Source: Nannochloropsis salina CCMP1776
Taxonomy: Eukaryota; Sar; Eustigmatophyceae; Eustigmatales; Monodopsidaceae
Assembly (NCBI GenBank): GCA_004565275.1
Contig: SDOX01000010.1
Location: 505,446-569,445, forward strand
Reading direction: 5' to 3'
Length of the DNA: 64,000 bases
Made by a program: the position numbers and the translations under genes
Shown here: positions 1 through 11,718 of the stretch, in pieces
How positions within the stretch are numbered: position 1 is the stretch's first letter
Layout of the letters: every line of letters begins with the position of its first letter
Notes under the pieces: generated by a model
Databases searched by the model: none
What the model was told of the DNA's origin: nothing
What the model saw: only the letters and a program-made list of their open reading frames with translations

Positions 1-1339
1 GAAAATTCCAAACTGGCGCAAGAGCTTCTCCCCTACCTGCCGGCCTTCCTCCTGGTCATGGTCGATTGCACCATTCCTCCCATCCTCTCCCTCTTGGCCC
101 GCGTCGTTTTCCGCGAAGTCAGGACCGTCAGCGAGGCGCACGTGACTGTCTTCCGCCGCCTGTACCTCTTCCTCATGTACAACAACTTTCTCATCCTCTT
201 TCTCTCCTCCTCCCTGAACACCTACTATGCCATCGTCGAGGACCCCCATCTGACCCTGGTCGAGCTCGGTATCTTTCTGCCCAACATTTCCTCTTTCTAC
301 ATTGCCTATATCATGATTAAAGTCTTGTGCTCGCACCCTATGGAGCTTTCCAGGATGTCCTCCTTCTTCGTGGCGGGCATTCGCTGGTTCTTCACGGACG
401 ACCTGACCGAGGCACAGAAGGCGGCTCGGATCCTGGGGTGCAACGCGCTGGAGCGGCCGGGAGGATTATATTACGGGTACGTGCGTTCGATGCCCTGGTC
501 GAGTCCGGCACGGCTAAGAGGATTGTCTCCAGTTTGGCTCGCCACAGGTTCACACATGGCTTGGAAGCGTGATCTGCCGTGCCACGCCCTCTGACCGTCC
601 GTCCCTTCCCTCTTCCCCCCCCGGCTCCATCAGACGAATCTACGCGGACAACCTCTTCGTCTTCACCATCACCATGACCTTCGCCTTGGTGGCGCCCTTG
701 ATCCTCCCCTTCGCCCTCGCTTTTTTCGTCGGGGCCCTGGTCGTCTACAAGCGCGTCCTCCTCTTTGTGTACGAGCCTGAGTTCGAGAGCTGCGGGACCT
801 TCTGGCCCAAGACCTACCGGCGGATGGTGGCAGCCCTCTACTTCATGCAGTGCGCCTTGCTCTGCATCCTGATAACCAACGAAGCTTTCGAGGAGGTCGC
901 CTGGTTGGCCCCGCTCCCTCTCCTCACCCTGCTCGCCTCCCTCGTCATCACTCGCTCTTACAAGGAGGCTGCCGCGCACCTTCCTCTCTCGGTCGCGATG
1001 GAGATGGACGAGATGCACAAATCCTGGGGGGAGACGTACGGGTTTCTCAATCACTCGTACATCCAGCCAGCGCTTCAGCCCCTGAAGACCTCCCACGGCC
1101 TGGTCGGAGTTGGCTCGTGTCGACCTTACGAGCCTCCCACGACCGTCGCTCCCGCACCCTCTACGGCGCCTACGGTACCGGTGGTGCCCGCTGCTGCCGG
1201 TCCATCCCTGGTGATAGAGTCAGGAGCCACGCCTGCCGAAAAGCAGGAGCACGGCATCCCTGACGCGAATCCCCCTACTGCCATGAACGGGGCTGTTGCA
1301 GAGACGAAGGAAATCGCAGTGAGCGATGACGGCAATTAG
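1..1339 (+). CDS. OSCA/TMEM63/CSC1-family mechanosensitive cation channel, 3' part
   Basis: This is the C-terminal half of an RSN1_7TM (DUF221) channel; the 5' part lies before the window. Exon 1..476 opens in frame and carries several membrane segments, including LFLMYNNFLILFLSSSLNTYY and LPNISSFYIAYIMIKVL. The intron 477..633 is GT-AG and phase-consistent. Exon 634..1339 continues RIYADNLFVFTITMTFALV, then APLILPFALAFFVG and YKRVLLFVYEPEFESCG.FWP, the most conserved block of the family. The last ~100 residues are polar and probably cytosolic. Family members (OSCA1 of plants, TMEM63 of animals, Csc1p of yeast) are stretch- or osmotically-gated Ca2+-permeable channels in the plasma membrane or endomembranes. 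Which membrane is used here cannot be told. Its neighbour downstream is on the same strand. Confidence 0.88.
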
Positions 1340-1807
1340 CAAGAAGAGGAATGCGCCACGGACGTACATAGGGAGTCAAGTAATGCATGTACATAAACGT
1401 ATGAAAATGATTCACTTGACCGCTTTACCGCTGGAGATGGATCTCGCTCGTAGTTTGCTCTGATTGCTTTGGCCTCCGAGTTCTTTCCCCGTCCTCTTGG
1501 CTTGGCAAGTCTTCCTAGACCATAACACTCGCATGCACCCCCCTAATATCATCTGTGACTGCCAACCCGCAGCGTAGTAAGCCTAAACTGTCGACACTCC
1601 CAACGCCCCCCATTCCCGGACTAATATTGGCTGTCCATGCCCCACGTCAGGTTAGGGTTACCATCTGCCTAATGTAGCGCTTAGCGCTACATCATCCAAT
1701 GTGGTCCTTGTCGTCGTTTGCGTCGTATCGCATGCTTTGCACGCGAAAACCTGGGAGGTCACGGGGCGTAGGAAAGTAGAGGGGAGGCTCTCGCCGGTGT
1801 GGCTTGA
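1340..1807. other. Intergenic between OSCA-like and NDC1-like genes
   Basis: No gene is seen. The stretch should hold the 3' UTR of the channel and the promoter of the next gene. A short perfect inverted repeat (listed separately) lies near position 1680. Confidence 0.5.
1672..1692. repeat. 9-bp perfect inverted repeat with 3-nt loop
   Basis: ATGTAGCGC, loop TTA, GCGCTACAT. It lies about 115 bp before the first ATG of the NDC1-like gene. It could form a small hairpin in RNA or be a dimeric factor-binding site. No function can be assigned from sequence. Confidence 0.6.
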
Positions 1808-4543
1808 ATGCTCTTCAGCGAAAGCCCTATATTCCATGTATACCAAGTATTCGTGGCGTTTCCCCGACTTCTCACGCGCACTTTACTCGGTTTAGGACCC
1901 TCGGCCTCTGTTCCAGCGCGGACGATCATTGCCCCTGCAGCTCCTCCATTGCACATGTACGAAGCGCGCGGCAAGGCCGGCCCGGGTTGGGGAGGCACGG
2001 GCAGGAAAGAGGTCTCCCATGATTTGGTCTTGGGGTTGCATCGAAAGCGAATGACCGTGTACATTATCCTCGAGCTGATCCTGACGGTAGGACTCTTTCA
2101 GTTTATGGCTAGCTGGCTACGAGGTCGTATTTTGGATTGGGCCGGGTCTGTAATAGTTCAGGGATTGGAATGCTGTCACATGTTTTTGCGGTTGCGGCTA
2201 CAATCCTGGTGTGTGTGCTGCCTCCGCCTGGGAGCTTCTGTACTGGCAGGGAGTTGGGCCACGCCCCAAGGCCCTGGAGATTGGACTGCGCTGTTCATGG
2301 TGATCGCTGGTCAGGTCTTGAGCCTGAGTTCCCGATACCATTGCATGTTTGGCGGCGCTGAGCGTCCTATGGCCAAGACGTATCTAATCGGGAGCCATGT
2401 GGTGAGTGGCCTTTTGATCAGTGGTGCTTTTCTGAGTCGAGCAGGTGGGCCTGGTGGGGAGGGAATGTTGAGTGCCTGCGAGCTTCGCCACCACGGGATC
2501 GCTGTGGCGTTGGCCGGAGTGTTGTCTTGCTTGATTGATGCCCTGGCATATTATAACCGCGGATACCAGTCCACCCGGGGCATTGGGCCTTTCAGCCGCC
2601 CTCCTTCTGGTGGGCGAAGAAGGCGTCTGGTCCTGGCTCGGGGTTATGATCAGGATCTCTTCGATTTGCACCACTTCCTGTCGGGGCCGGGGGAGGCCTC
2701 TCAATGGGAGGGGCGGCTCTCAAGCCCGCATTCCAGCATGCTTATCCCCGATCTGCCACCTAGCCAGTCGCTCCCTCCTTTCCTGGGCCCGGAGGCGTCG
2801 CAGTGGGCCAGGCGGTTCGGTCACCTCTGGATGCGCTTGTCGGCTCTGTGGGAGGAAACGGGAGGCCGGGAGCTTGCCGGCCGCCTCCTTCTCACGAGTG
2901 TCGGGGTGGCTGCATCGGTGTTGCCTGCCGAGACGTTGCTCGCGAAGGCGAGCGCGCTGATTTTTGGGGAGGACCATCAGTACCACGGCCTTCCCCCGGT
3001 GGGATCCTCCTGGCAGGCTCTGCCCAAGGTCGCGTTCACCACAGTGGCCGTTGCGGTCTACGGCTTCTTCACGCTTGGCCGTAGCACCTTGTTGCTCTGC
3101 CACCTGGTCCGCCAGCCGGTGGATTTTTCGGCGCTGGGTAAAGGGGAGAGAGGAGGCGCTGAAAGCCTCCTTCATGGGTGGCTGGAGAAAGGCTGGGCAG
3201 TGATTTTGCGGGAGCCGGGTCTCGAGCATCCGAACCGAGGGGGGGGGCGGCGTCAGAGTGCGGAAAGCGCCTTCGAAGCCCCGGAGAAGGATATGTGGCG
3301 CGGAGAAATGGAGGAGACCCAGCGCATGTTGTACAGGACGGCAGTATTGGCGAGCCGGAGCGTCTTCCCGCCGCGCCTCGAGATGTTTGACGTCTCGCGT
3401 CAGCCCCTAGGCCCCACGGATAGACTGTACCGCGCACAGGCATTCTTAGACTTGGCTATCCTGGCCCACGCCCAGGTCGAACGGCGACGCCAGGCGTGCT
3501 TCAAGGATCGCGGGGTGTGGCGGGCCACGTGCCGGCCCCTGGTCATGGTGGTGAACGCCCTGACCCTACAGATCGAGCTGGAAATGGAGGGGTGCGGGCG
3601 GGTGGAGGGGGGAATGCCGTCCCCCTTGAAGAAGCTGCATGCGCGCCTGGGGCTGGTAGAGCCAGAGGAAGGGAAAAGCCTCGCTGGCCTGATTGTCGAC
3701 GGAGAGGTGCAGCGACGGATGGAGGAAGTATGGGCCCGTCGGCGCAGCCATGGACAGCCGATTGCACAGGAGGATCTGGACTCCGACCCTCACGAATGGC
3801 TGTTGCCGGCCAAGGGGGAGTGGAGGGGGGGCACGCACCCGTCACCTGACCAGGCGGGCAAGACGGCGCCGGGAAGTCCGCCAAAGCCCCTGGAAATCCC
3901 CACCTTGGACTTGCAGGTGGTGGAGTTGGCAGCATCTGCCTTGGGCGCTTTGTACCGGAGTGCGGTGAGCGTGGTAGAAGAAGAAGAGAGGTTTGAAGAC
4001 CCACGGGGTTGCTCCCGACACAGCATCCCTGCAGTGGTGGGAAGTTTGGTCGGCTGCCAGCTTGCGCTGCATCTGTACAGCGCCATGGTGTTGGGTGCAG
4101 CGGATGGTGGGAGTGGGAATGGAAGGGGGACGGGGGGATGGGCCGGATGGGTGAGTGGTAAGGACACAGGGATGACGGAAGCAGGCATGCAAGGCGCCGT
4201 GCCGCGGTTTCAGGTAATTTTCGACCGGCCAAGCGTGGTGCTGCCTCAGCTTGCGGGGGTATCGATGGCCGTTGACGAGGCGATCGAGTCTATCCTCCTC
4301 ACCTATTATGAATCAGATTTGATGACATTCAGCTTTGCGCCCCTGTATGCTCGCTGCCTGAAGATGTACATTGAGTGCTGGAGGAGGAAAAATGGAGAGC
4401 GCATGGACAAGATAAGGGACCGTCAAAGCTCAGAGAGGGAGGGCGGGGAGGACGGGCAGGCGTGGTTGGAGACGAAGCTTTCGAAGGGTAGTAGGTGGGA
4501 GGGTAACGGGAGCCCGTCCTTGCTTCGACAGCGGAGGGGATAA
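1808..4543 (+). CDS. NDC1-like transmembrane nucleoporin (tentative)
   Basis: A 911-residue frame with an N-terminal half of about six hydrophobic segments (for example TVYIILELILTVGLFQFMA, LISGAFLS and FTTVAVAVYGFFTLG) and a mostly soluble C-terminal half. The C-terminal half contains FLDLAILAHAQVERRRQACF followed by about 20 residues and LVMVVNALT, resembling the NDC1 block in which a short helix precedes Arg-Arg and a Leu-Leu-Asn helix. NDC1 anchors the nuclear pore complex in the pore membrane. The order six membrane segments then soluble domain, and the length, fit. Similarity is distant, so another multi-spanning membrane protein is possible. Internal ATGs at 1957 and 2051 are alternative starts; 2051 begins just before the first membrane segment. 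No intron is needed. Confidence 0.5.
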   Translation: MLFSESPIFHVYQVFVAFPRLLTRTLLGLGPSASVPARTIIAPAAPPLHMYEARGKAGPGWGGTGRKEVSHDLVLGLHRKRMTVYIILELILTVGLFQFMASWLRGRILDWAGSVIVQGLECCHMFLRLRLQSWCVCCLRLGASVLAGSWATPQGPGDWTALFMVIAGQVLSLSSRYHCMFGGAERPMAKTYLIGSHVVSGLLISGAFLSRAGGPGGEGMLSACELRHHGIAVALAGVLSCLIDALAYYNRGYQSTRGIGPFSRPPSGGRRRRLVLARGYDQDLFDLHHFLSGPGEASQWEGRLSSPHSSMLIPDLPPSQSLPPFLGPEASQWARRFGHLWMRLSALWEETGGRELAGRLLLTSVGVAASVLPAETLLAKASALIFGEDHQYHGLPPVGSSWQALPKVAFTTVAVAVYGFFTLGRSTLLLCHLVRQPVDFSALGKGERGGAESLLHGWLEKGWAVILREPGLEHPNRGGGRRQSAESAFEAPEKDMWRGEMEETQRMLYRTAVLASRSVFPPRLEMFDVSRQPLGPTDRLYRAQAFLDLAILAHAQVERRRQACFKDRGVWRATCRPLVMVVNALTLQIELEMEGCGRVEGGMPSPLKKLHARLGLVEPEEGKSLAGLIVDGEVQRRMEEVWARRRSHGQPIAQEDLDSDPHEWLLPAKGEWRGGTHPSPDQAGKTAPGSPPKPLEIPTLDLQVVELAASALGALYRSAVSVVEEEERFEDPRGCSRHSIPAVVGSLVGCQLALHLYSAMVLGAADGGSGNGRGTGGWAGWVSGKDTGMTEAGMQGAVPRFQVIFDRPSVVLPQLAGVSMAVDEAIESILLTYYESDLMTFSFAPLYARCLKMYIECWRRKNGERMDKIRDRQSSEREGGEDGQAWLETKLSKGSRWEGNGSPSLLRQRRG

Positions 4544-4747
4544 TGGAGAAAGTCGTAAGCTTCGGAGAAATACAAGAAATGAGCAAAATAATGCCGGTTC
4601 CGCGGAAGGTGGCCAGTTGAATGGAGGTCTCTTGCAATTTTGCGGGATTCGCAGTTCAGATTCAAGATGCCGAAAGCCTTCTCATTGCTTTTTACACCCA
4701 CGAAATACTTGTCATGCTATGTTCAAAGGCCGTGTCGCCACCCGGGA

Positions 4748-7700
4748 CTACTGTTCCTCGTCCTTCTCGTCCTCCGCCTCCCTGTGACTCGAGAGGAGGC
4801 TGGATGCAGACGAGGAGCGTCGCATGCCTTGAGAGGGCCGCCGACGGATCTTGGACCTCGCCTCCCCGATCGCCTGCTTGATCACCGCGGATACGCCCCC
4901 CCCCTGCTCGTCTCCCTTGGTTGTCTCGGTCTCTTTGTCGCGGGCCACATGCCGAAGCAATCGCGTCTCCAGCTCACCCAAGGCCTCGGACAGGTACAAT
5001 TGCAGGTCTTCCTCCCTGTGCCACCCGGCTTCTCCCCCTTCACCCCCTCCTCCTTCTCCTTTCCCTCCCCGATGGCCTAGACTCATAGACATTGCCTCAC
5101 CTCTTGGTCCTCCTCTTGAGCCTGACGAGTGAGACACATATCCCCCCCCTCCTCCGCCACCAATAGCTCCATGCGCCTGCCCGCCGTGGGCGAGGACCGC
5201 GTCTGCTTCATGGATCAGTTGACGCAATTTTGCCGACATGACGCGCGAACCGCTGGCGTTTCGCTTAAGTCCAGAAACTGGTGGGGCGACGGATGGATGC
5301 AAGGAAGAGGGAAAGGAAGGAGAGGAGGAGCCGCTCGAGGGCGAAGTGCCTGCGACTTGTGACAGGCGGGAGGCGGAGAGAGGTGGAGGACGGGGGGCTG
5401 GTGAATGTCGAAGAGGAAGGAGGGGAGACGCCACGGGTGATGTCCCAAGTGGAAGATTTCCAGTGCTGCCAGCGTAGTGTTGCTGCATACTCTGGCTGGA
5501 CGGCGTAGGCGCGGGAGGGTTGGAGGAGGAAGGGGTAGAGGCAGGGTAATGGAGAGAGGAGGAAGAAGAAGACGAGAGTGCGCTTTCGAGAGGCGGGGCT
5601 GAGAAAGAGCCACCGTATTCGTCGTGATGAAAATCCTGTGGGAGCAACACAGGCGTAAATGCCTCGTCAGAACGAACAGCCCGCGGATGACTTGCCCACT
5701 GCAGCTCGTGTGTGTGATCTTCCACTTCCTCTGGGCCATAACCACGTTCCCCTCGACGCCGCGCGTCCTCAATGTGATGATAGGGCGGCGGCAATGGCTG
5801 GTACAAAGGGTCCTGAGTTGCTTTATCACCCTCCGCCTCCTGAGTCCATAGTTGATGGGCGTACGCGGCGGCGCTGAAGAAGGCTTCCTCTACGATGGCG
5901 ATACAGGTCATGAGCACCACGTAGGAAAAGAGCATCACATACAAACTCACGTAGATCTCCCCAATGCCCCAAGGCGTGTCCCGCAAGCTGTCGAGGACGG
6001 CCTTGATGGAATCCCCGTTGACGACGCAGAAGAGCGTACCCGCCGTCGCCGAGAGAGAGCCGAAGTAAGGGTTATGGTCTCCAAAAAGGATCATGCCCAG
6101 GAGGGCGTATCCCAAGAACATGGGCGCAATCCCAAAGAGGAATTGGCCAATGCGCGGCACGGCCCGCTTGAGGGTGAGGATCATGACGTAGTGGCGCGCC
6201 TCGAACTCCAGGTATTGGACGAGGGCGAGCCAGAGCATCAGGCACGCGAGCCCGAGCAGGAGGCGGAGGGACGGGTCGACAAAGATATCCACGTGGGTGG
6301 TCAGAGATTGGAGGGTGCAGGCCAAGGCGAAGGTGTTGCCCAACACAGCCACAGCAGGCCAAAGACCGAAGATCTCGAGTTTATCCAGGCAGGTCAGGGT
6401 GTGGTAGGCATTCGAAAGTGGCGGCGTGGGGGTGGAGGGGGGGGGGGGAAAGGCAACGGGGGGTTGGAGGGGGCTGGGCAGGGTTGCGGGCGGCTTCTTC
6501 AGCTTCAATGGTGCGGTATCCCTCCCTGGCGCCTGCACTCAAGCGCCCATGTGGACCCCGCGCGGCAAGCAAGGGAGTGCCTTCCTCCGAACCGTCCCCG
6601 CCTTGGCCCGCATGCCCACGCCCCGCTGCGTCGGAAGCAATGGCTCCCTGTGTTCCTGTCCAGATCTCCTTGTCCTCCCCTTTTCCTTCTCGCATGTCTT
6701 GGCTGGGAGGCCCGGGCCCTGTCCCGACTGCCCCGAGGTCCAGGCTTGAATCCCCGAAGCGCCTTTGGGAAGACGCCCCCATGCGCGCCTGCAAGAGCCT
6801 CAGGATCTGAAAGCGTTCCCAGGCTGAGCGGAAGAGCAGGAGTTGGTAGCAAATGGCCAACAGGCCGATCACGAGGCAGAGCCAGCCGTAGCCGCCCTTG
6901 AAGAGGAAGCGCGAGCACAGGGACCGGGGCCAATATGACATACCCACTTGAAACTGACCACCCACGCTCAGATCGTACAAGAAGACGAGGTCCCAAGCCA
7001 CGCATACCTCCTGGCTCCGATCCACGCCTCCCCCCCATCCCTTGGATCGGACCTGAAAATCGAAACCTATGGACTTGAGCTCGTCCAGGAAGGCCCGCAT
7101 TTCCGGCAAGCCACCGTTTTCCCCTCGAAGCCAGTGTGCCACGGGGCCGTCGACTTGAAGTGGCCATGGTGCTGAAGCATTGGGAAGGACGAAGACATCT
7201 GCAGGCCTCTTTTGATCATGGTAACTGAGGACGATGCGAGGAAGGCGGATAACGGGGTAGATCGGGTCATCCAAGGGGAAAGTGCTGCTCTTTGGGCCAA
7301 TTTCGGGATCGTCTTCGGCACTGGAACCCGCATGTGTACTTGAACGATCAGCCTTGTTTGTGCCCGGCCGCGCAGGGTTGGGAGTAGCGACTTGTACGGC
7401 ATCCACGGACAAAGCTGGCAAGCGGAAGTACGTGTCCAAAAGCCGCCGAGCATCCTGGATCGAGTCTTGTACGCTGTAAATGCGATACACGAACCCACTC
7501 ACGTCAGATGTGGCCTTATCGGGAGGAAAGAATAGATTTACGAACGATCTTCCCATGGCGCGGCTGTAGTCAGCGTAGTGCATATTTACAAGTGTGGCTT
7601 GCACCGTAATGAGGACGACAAGAGTTACGTGTAAACACAATTTCCAGGGGAAGTACCCGTACAAAGACCACTTCGCCCATGGGGATAATTCGACTTTCTC

Positions 7701-7766
7701 TCGGACCGTCAGTCGCGATGATAAATGGCCATCAATTCTTGCTTGACTGGTAAACCAAGAGGGCAT
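4748..7766 (-). CDS. TRPML/mucolipin-type cation channel
   Basis: The start is placed at ATG 7766 because the frame upstream opens only with TTG. The N-terminus (VREKVELSPWAKW, FPWKLCLHVTLVVLITVQATL) matches mucolipin segment 1. A long luminal loop with a Cys pair and GYGWLCLVIGLLAICYQLLL (segment 2) follow. A second frame gives NAYHTLTCLDKLEIFGLWP, segments 3-5, the pore VVNGDSIKAV (canonical NGDD) and segment 6. The tail of about 330 residues is Ser/Pro/Gly-rich and ends in a charged helix. TRPML channels release Ca2+ from acidic vesicles. The two frames meet near 6440 around a run of 12 G. They differ by one base, so either an unresolved intron removes part of the Gly/Ser-rich linker (about 6420-6800) or the G run is miscounted. 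No good acceptor is visible next to NAYHT. Confidence 0.83.
6437..6448. repeat. Run of 12 G where the reading frame of the TRPML-like gene shifts
   Basis: A homopolymer of 12 G on the + strand (C in the coding strand). The upstream and downstream coding frames differ by exactly one base across it, so it is the first place to suspect an assembly length error. Confidence 0.7.
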
Positions 7767-9543
7767 GCTTAGTTTACGCAATAGGGGGGTAGGCGAGGAA
7801 GGAGGAGGCAACGAACGGCCAAACCTTGGCGTAGAACCTCCAGGGTACAAAAAACAAGTATATAGCTGTACTTCTTAAAAGTCCGCAGGTTCACACGCGT
7901 ATTCCTGTATTGTGGCTCTGAGAAGTCAGCAAAAGATAAACGTAGCTTGGTTGAACAGGATGGGCCCTCCACTCAGGATCATATAGACAACCAACTTACG
8001 CAAACAAGAGGTATGTCATGTTTGACCGAAAGGCGTCATTAGGTTCAAAAATCATATGAAAAGCATGCATGTGTTATTAAGGCTAAAAAAACGCAAGGAT
8101 GGCAAGCGTGCTATGTTTTGCTTTCGCCTGATTTCGAGCTGCAATTTTTCCTCCGGGGAGCTTTGCTTGCACTTTATACGCGACCATGTCGAAACTCGAA
8201 GCGATTCAATTCGACATCTGATGCTGTCGACGGACATAAGGCCATGGCTCTTTGAGTCGATGTTTCGAGCTTTCTTTCAAAATTCAATAAAAAGCACTAT
8301 ATCAAACAAATCCTTTGATAGCTTGCCTCCCACCCCGAGTCCGAGCTCGTCAACCAAGGCGCTCGTCACAGTCCTCCCGCAGCATGTTCGAGGGAAAGTA
8401 TGTTCTGGGGATCAATCTCATTATACTGTCAGTCAGGACCCCCTCAATAACGCGTCTTCCAGTTTTTTGTGAAAGGATTGAATCTGGACAAGAGATACCG
8501 GCACGGTGCCGATGGCAAACACGTCGGGTCTGCACGATCACTGGGACTCCCATAGCTGCATTTTCGGCGCAATTCAATCTGTACGAAAAGCTATAATGCT
8601 CACACAATCGTATGTGATGAAGCATGTGTCTCTTGAACAGATTTTACATATGTATTTTTATTTTTCCGTTCTCTTCGTCCCACCTCTCGTCGTCGATCTC
8701 TCAGACGACGCTACACAACCATGCTGTCCTCAATCTTTTGGTCAGATGTGACATGAGTTCAATCTTGTCTCAGAAAATAGGCGACAGCTTTTTTATTAAG
8801 CACATGCCATCGCAAACAGTCGACATTTATTCTGCAGGCGTCTAATTGTTTTCTCACGCCGACCCCACCATGGGAGGTACATTTAGTATTCAACATCTTA
8901 TGACACTTATGACAAACTATGATCGATAAATCTTCTTAACATCAGAGAAATAAGAATCGTATGTGCATAATGGGAGCTCAGAGACCCTTTTGTTTTGGCG
9001 AGACACGTGCATTGTGACAGGTGACTTGGGTCGTTCAGGACGTGGACAGACGATCCTCACTTGAGGCCCATAAGGTCGCAAAATCGAAAAGGTGTTGCAC
9101 ACAAGCACATTCCTACACCGTTCAATTCTAAAACGGGGACTCGCACCCAGACTTTCGAATGCACTTGGACAGCATGCGTAGCATTCAAGTTTCACGTGCG
9201 CTACCAGCGGCGACGGCAGCTAAATAGGATAATTGGGGGGAACATGTGGCGAATTGATAGCCTTAAAATGTGCCACACATACACTCCCCGATTAGAGGTA
9301 GCGCTTGGAGTGTTTTAGCGCCGCGTACCTTGTTACATGCTATAAGACTGTCGCACAGCATTTGCAAGGCTCAGGTCTCGGTCGTCGCGGATCCAATTTA
9401 GCGACGGCCCACCGGTTCAACTTCTTCCTTCCCATCATCTTGGTTTTGGTCCCTCTATCCCAAACCAATTCAGCACACTGGTATGCTGTCACTTGATAAC
9501 ACTTTTGAGCACCAATTCTAGTTGACACAGGCATTTCTTGAGG
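7767..9543. other. 1.8-kb AT-richer intergenic region, divergent promoters
   Basis: It lies between the TRPML-like gene (leftward) and the CCDC77-like gene (rightward). Only short open frames occur, none with recognisable content, and base composition is visibly more AT-rich than in the genes. No tRNA or other RNA was recognised. It is unusually long for this window. Confidence 0.5.
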
Positions 9544-11461
9544 ATGGTTCGCCCCATGAGTACGGCAAAGAATGCCACACGCGTCGACCACAACACGAGC
9601 AGCAGAGTGCCAAGCACTTCAGGGATGGGACTGGATGCAACCTTAGAGGTAAGTTGTTTTTGAAGAATGCATATCTATATATACATTTATGTAAATTGCG
9701 CTTGTATCACAGCAAGTTCTGTTCAAGTATCAAGAAGTTTTGGCCCAGAGTGGGAAGGAAGAAGAGGAGTTCTTCAGCGCGCTTAGTGGTAAGTAAAAGT
9801 GGGGGGAGCGCGTTCACATTTTGCATGCTGCTTTTGAAAGATCCTTGAGCGCGATCGACTTTTCGCCTCTTAAATACCCACTGGATTGCAAACAATTTTG
9901 ATGTCATCATCGAAATTCTGTCCGCCTGGGGTGACAGTCACACGCTAGAAATCTGAGAGATGCAGTTGTAGGAGCCGGTGAGGCCACCATCTGACGAGCA
10001 ATAAGTTAAGGTCCTCTTGCCTTTTCATGTAGTCACGTTTCTGTATACCCCATGCGAGCTAACTTTCTTCCCCACTTCCTAAACCACCTCCAAGACCTGC
10101 GACTTAATCACGAGGAGTCGCAGTGGCTCGACAGCAATATCGTTCAACTCCAAGACGAAGTTTTTCACCACCAGCAGGCCCAAATCCTTGTGAATGACCG
10201 TGTGAGGGAGCAGACGCAGGCGTCCCTGTCCTTAAAAGATGAAATTCAACGGCTGGAAGAACAGAACCTGGAGGACCGCGTCCGTGTTCAGCGCCTGTTG
10301 TCCCTCAGGCAGCCCGTGGGCGAGGACGTGACGATCCTCCTCCCCGCGGTAAGCCCAAGCCGAGGGGGGGCTGGGGGGGATGGACAGAAGGACGAAGAAG
10401 AACGTGAGAGGGGGGCTGGACCCGCGATGGCTAAAGACAGGGGGGCCGGGAAGCCCAAAGTGCGGCGACGGGGCCGTCCGGACGGGATAAGGGAAGTGTT
10501 TGAGGACGAGAGGGAGGACGAGTCAGATCCACTCAGAGTCGGTGGAGGCCCGGATGTGAGGAGCTCCGAGGAGGCGTACAAGCAGAGGCAAGCGAAATGG
10601 GTGGCGCGGGCCCTCCTGTCCGAGAAAGATGCCGGTGTCGCCTACAGACTGGAAGGGGTCCAGGCGGCCAACCACGAGATTGCGCGGAGCAAGGCCAGCT
10701 ACGAAGGGGAAGTGCTGGAGCTGCAGCGTCGACGCGTGTTGCGGGAGGCGGAGGCCGCGCAGGTGCTGACTCCCGCACTGAAGACAGGGGAGGAAGCGGT
10801 CGGGCGGGGCGAGGAGCAGGAGGGGGCGATAGCCAAGCACGTGCAGGCTTGCCTGCAGCTACTGGTGGAGACCCAGGGCGAGAAGGCGAAGATCTTGAAG
10901 GAGCAGACCCGGCTGGCCCGGGCACGCAAGCAGTTGGCAATGAGGGTGCGGACCTACCAGGCTCGCCTTGGGAAGGTCTCGAAGGCTGTGATGGAAGAGG
11001 AACGGGGAAGGGTGGCAGTGGAGATGGAAGGAGAGAAAGACGCGCTTCGAGAGGAGTTAGTCGCAGTGGAGGAGGAGATCGCGGGAATGAAGAAAAGCTT
11101 CGAGGAGGCCCGGCCGCGCATGGAACAGAAGCTGCGTGGGGTGGAGGCCGCAGCCGCGAGGCGGAGGGAAGGTCTGCGGCGAGAAAAGCGGCGATACCGG
11201 TGGGATAAGGAGGGGTACGAGAACGACGTGCGCCAGCTGATGACCGCGGTGACGAAGGCGAAGAAGCTGGAGGAGCAATTGAGGATGGAGCGGGCGGCGG
11301 TGGCAGCGGTCACAGGGGAGGGGGAGGGCAATGAGGAGGGGGTGAGCCAGGAAGGCAAGGAGGGGGAAGGCGTGGTCGAGGGGGGCAATGTGGAGGAATT
11401 GAATGACTTGATGTTTCAATTGGAATTATTGTTGAGTAAGAACGAGGAGGAGGAAAATTGA
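9544..11461 (+). CDS. CCDC77-like coiled-coil protein (centrosome/basal body)
   Basis: Three exons: 9544..9648, 9713..9788 and 10095..11461, giving 515 residues. Donors gtaagt at 9649 and 9789 are strong, and phases 0 and 1 agree at both junctions. The start ATG at 9544 follows an in-frame stop; 9556 is an alternative. After splicing the N-terminus reads YQEVLAQSGKEEEEFFSALS then DLRLNHEESQWLD, followed by LEDRVRVQRLLSL...EDVTILLP. This resembles vertebrate CCDC77 (ELEDKKKIQNLLALVG...GEVTYF), as does the C-terminal YRWDKEGYENDVRQL helix. An acidic, low-complexity insert occupies roughly residues 150-230. CCDC77 is a centrosome-associated coiled-coil protein of poorly known role. The match rests on short motifs in coiled coil, so it is moderate. 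Confidence 0.55.
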
Positions 11462-11718
11462 GGACGGTGTCGACCCCTGGGGGCTCGGTCAAAGGAATGA
11501 TGTTGCTGTCAAACAGAAGCTTTGCACGCTGCATGGTCCACTCTGTCGTTCACGAACTTTCCATTTTCTGTCGCATTCCTCAGAATAGTTACATATAAAT
11601 GTTGAAAAGCAAGTCTGCGGCTATGTAGTCGAAATGCCGCAGACGTTTGGTTCAATTTATTTACGATGCTGCAGACCTCAAACACAGAACATGTCCCCCC
11701 CTCCATCCCCTTTCCCTC

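Noticed and set aside
5852-6901. A 349-codon rightward frame rich in Glu and Gly
   Set aside because: It is antisense to the TRPML-like channel, whose membrane segments and pore are clearly conserved.
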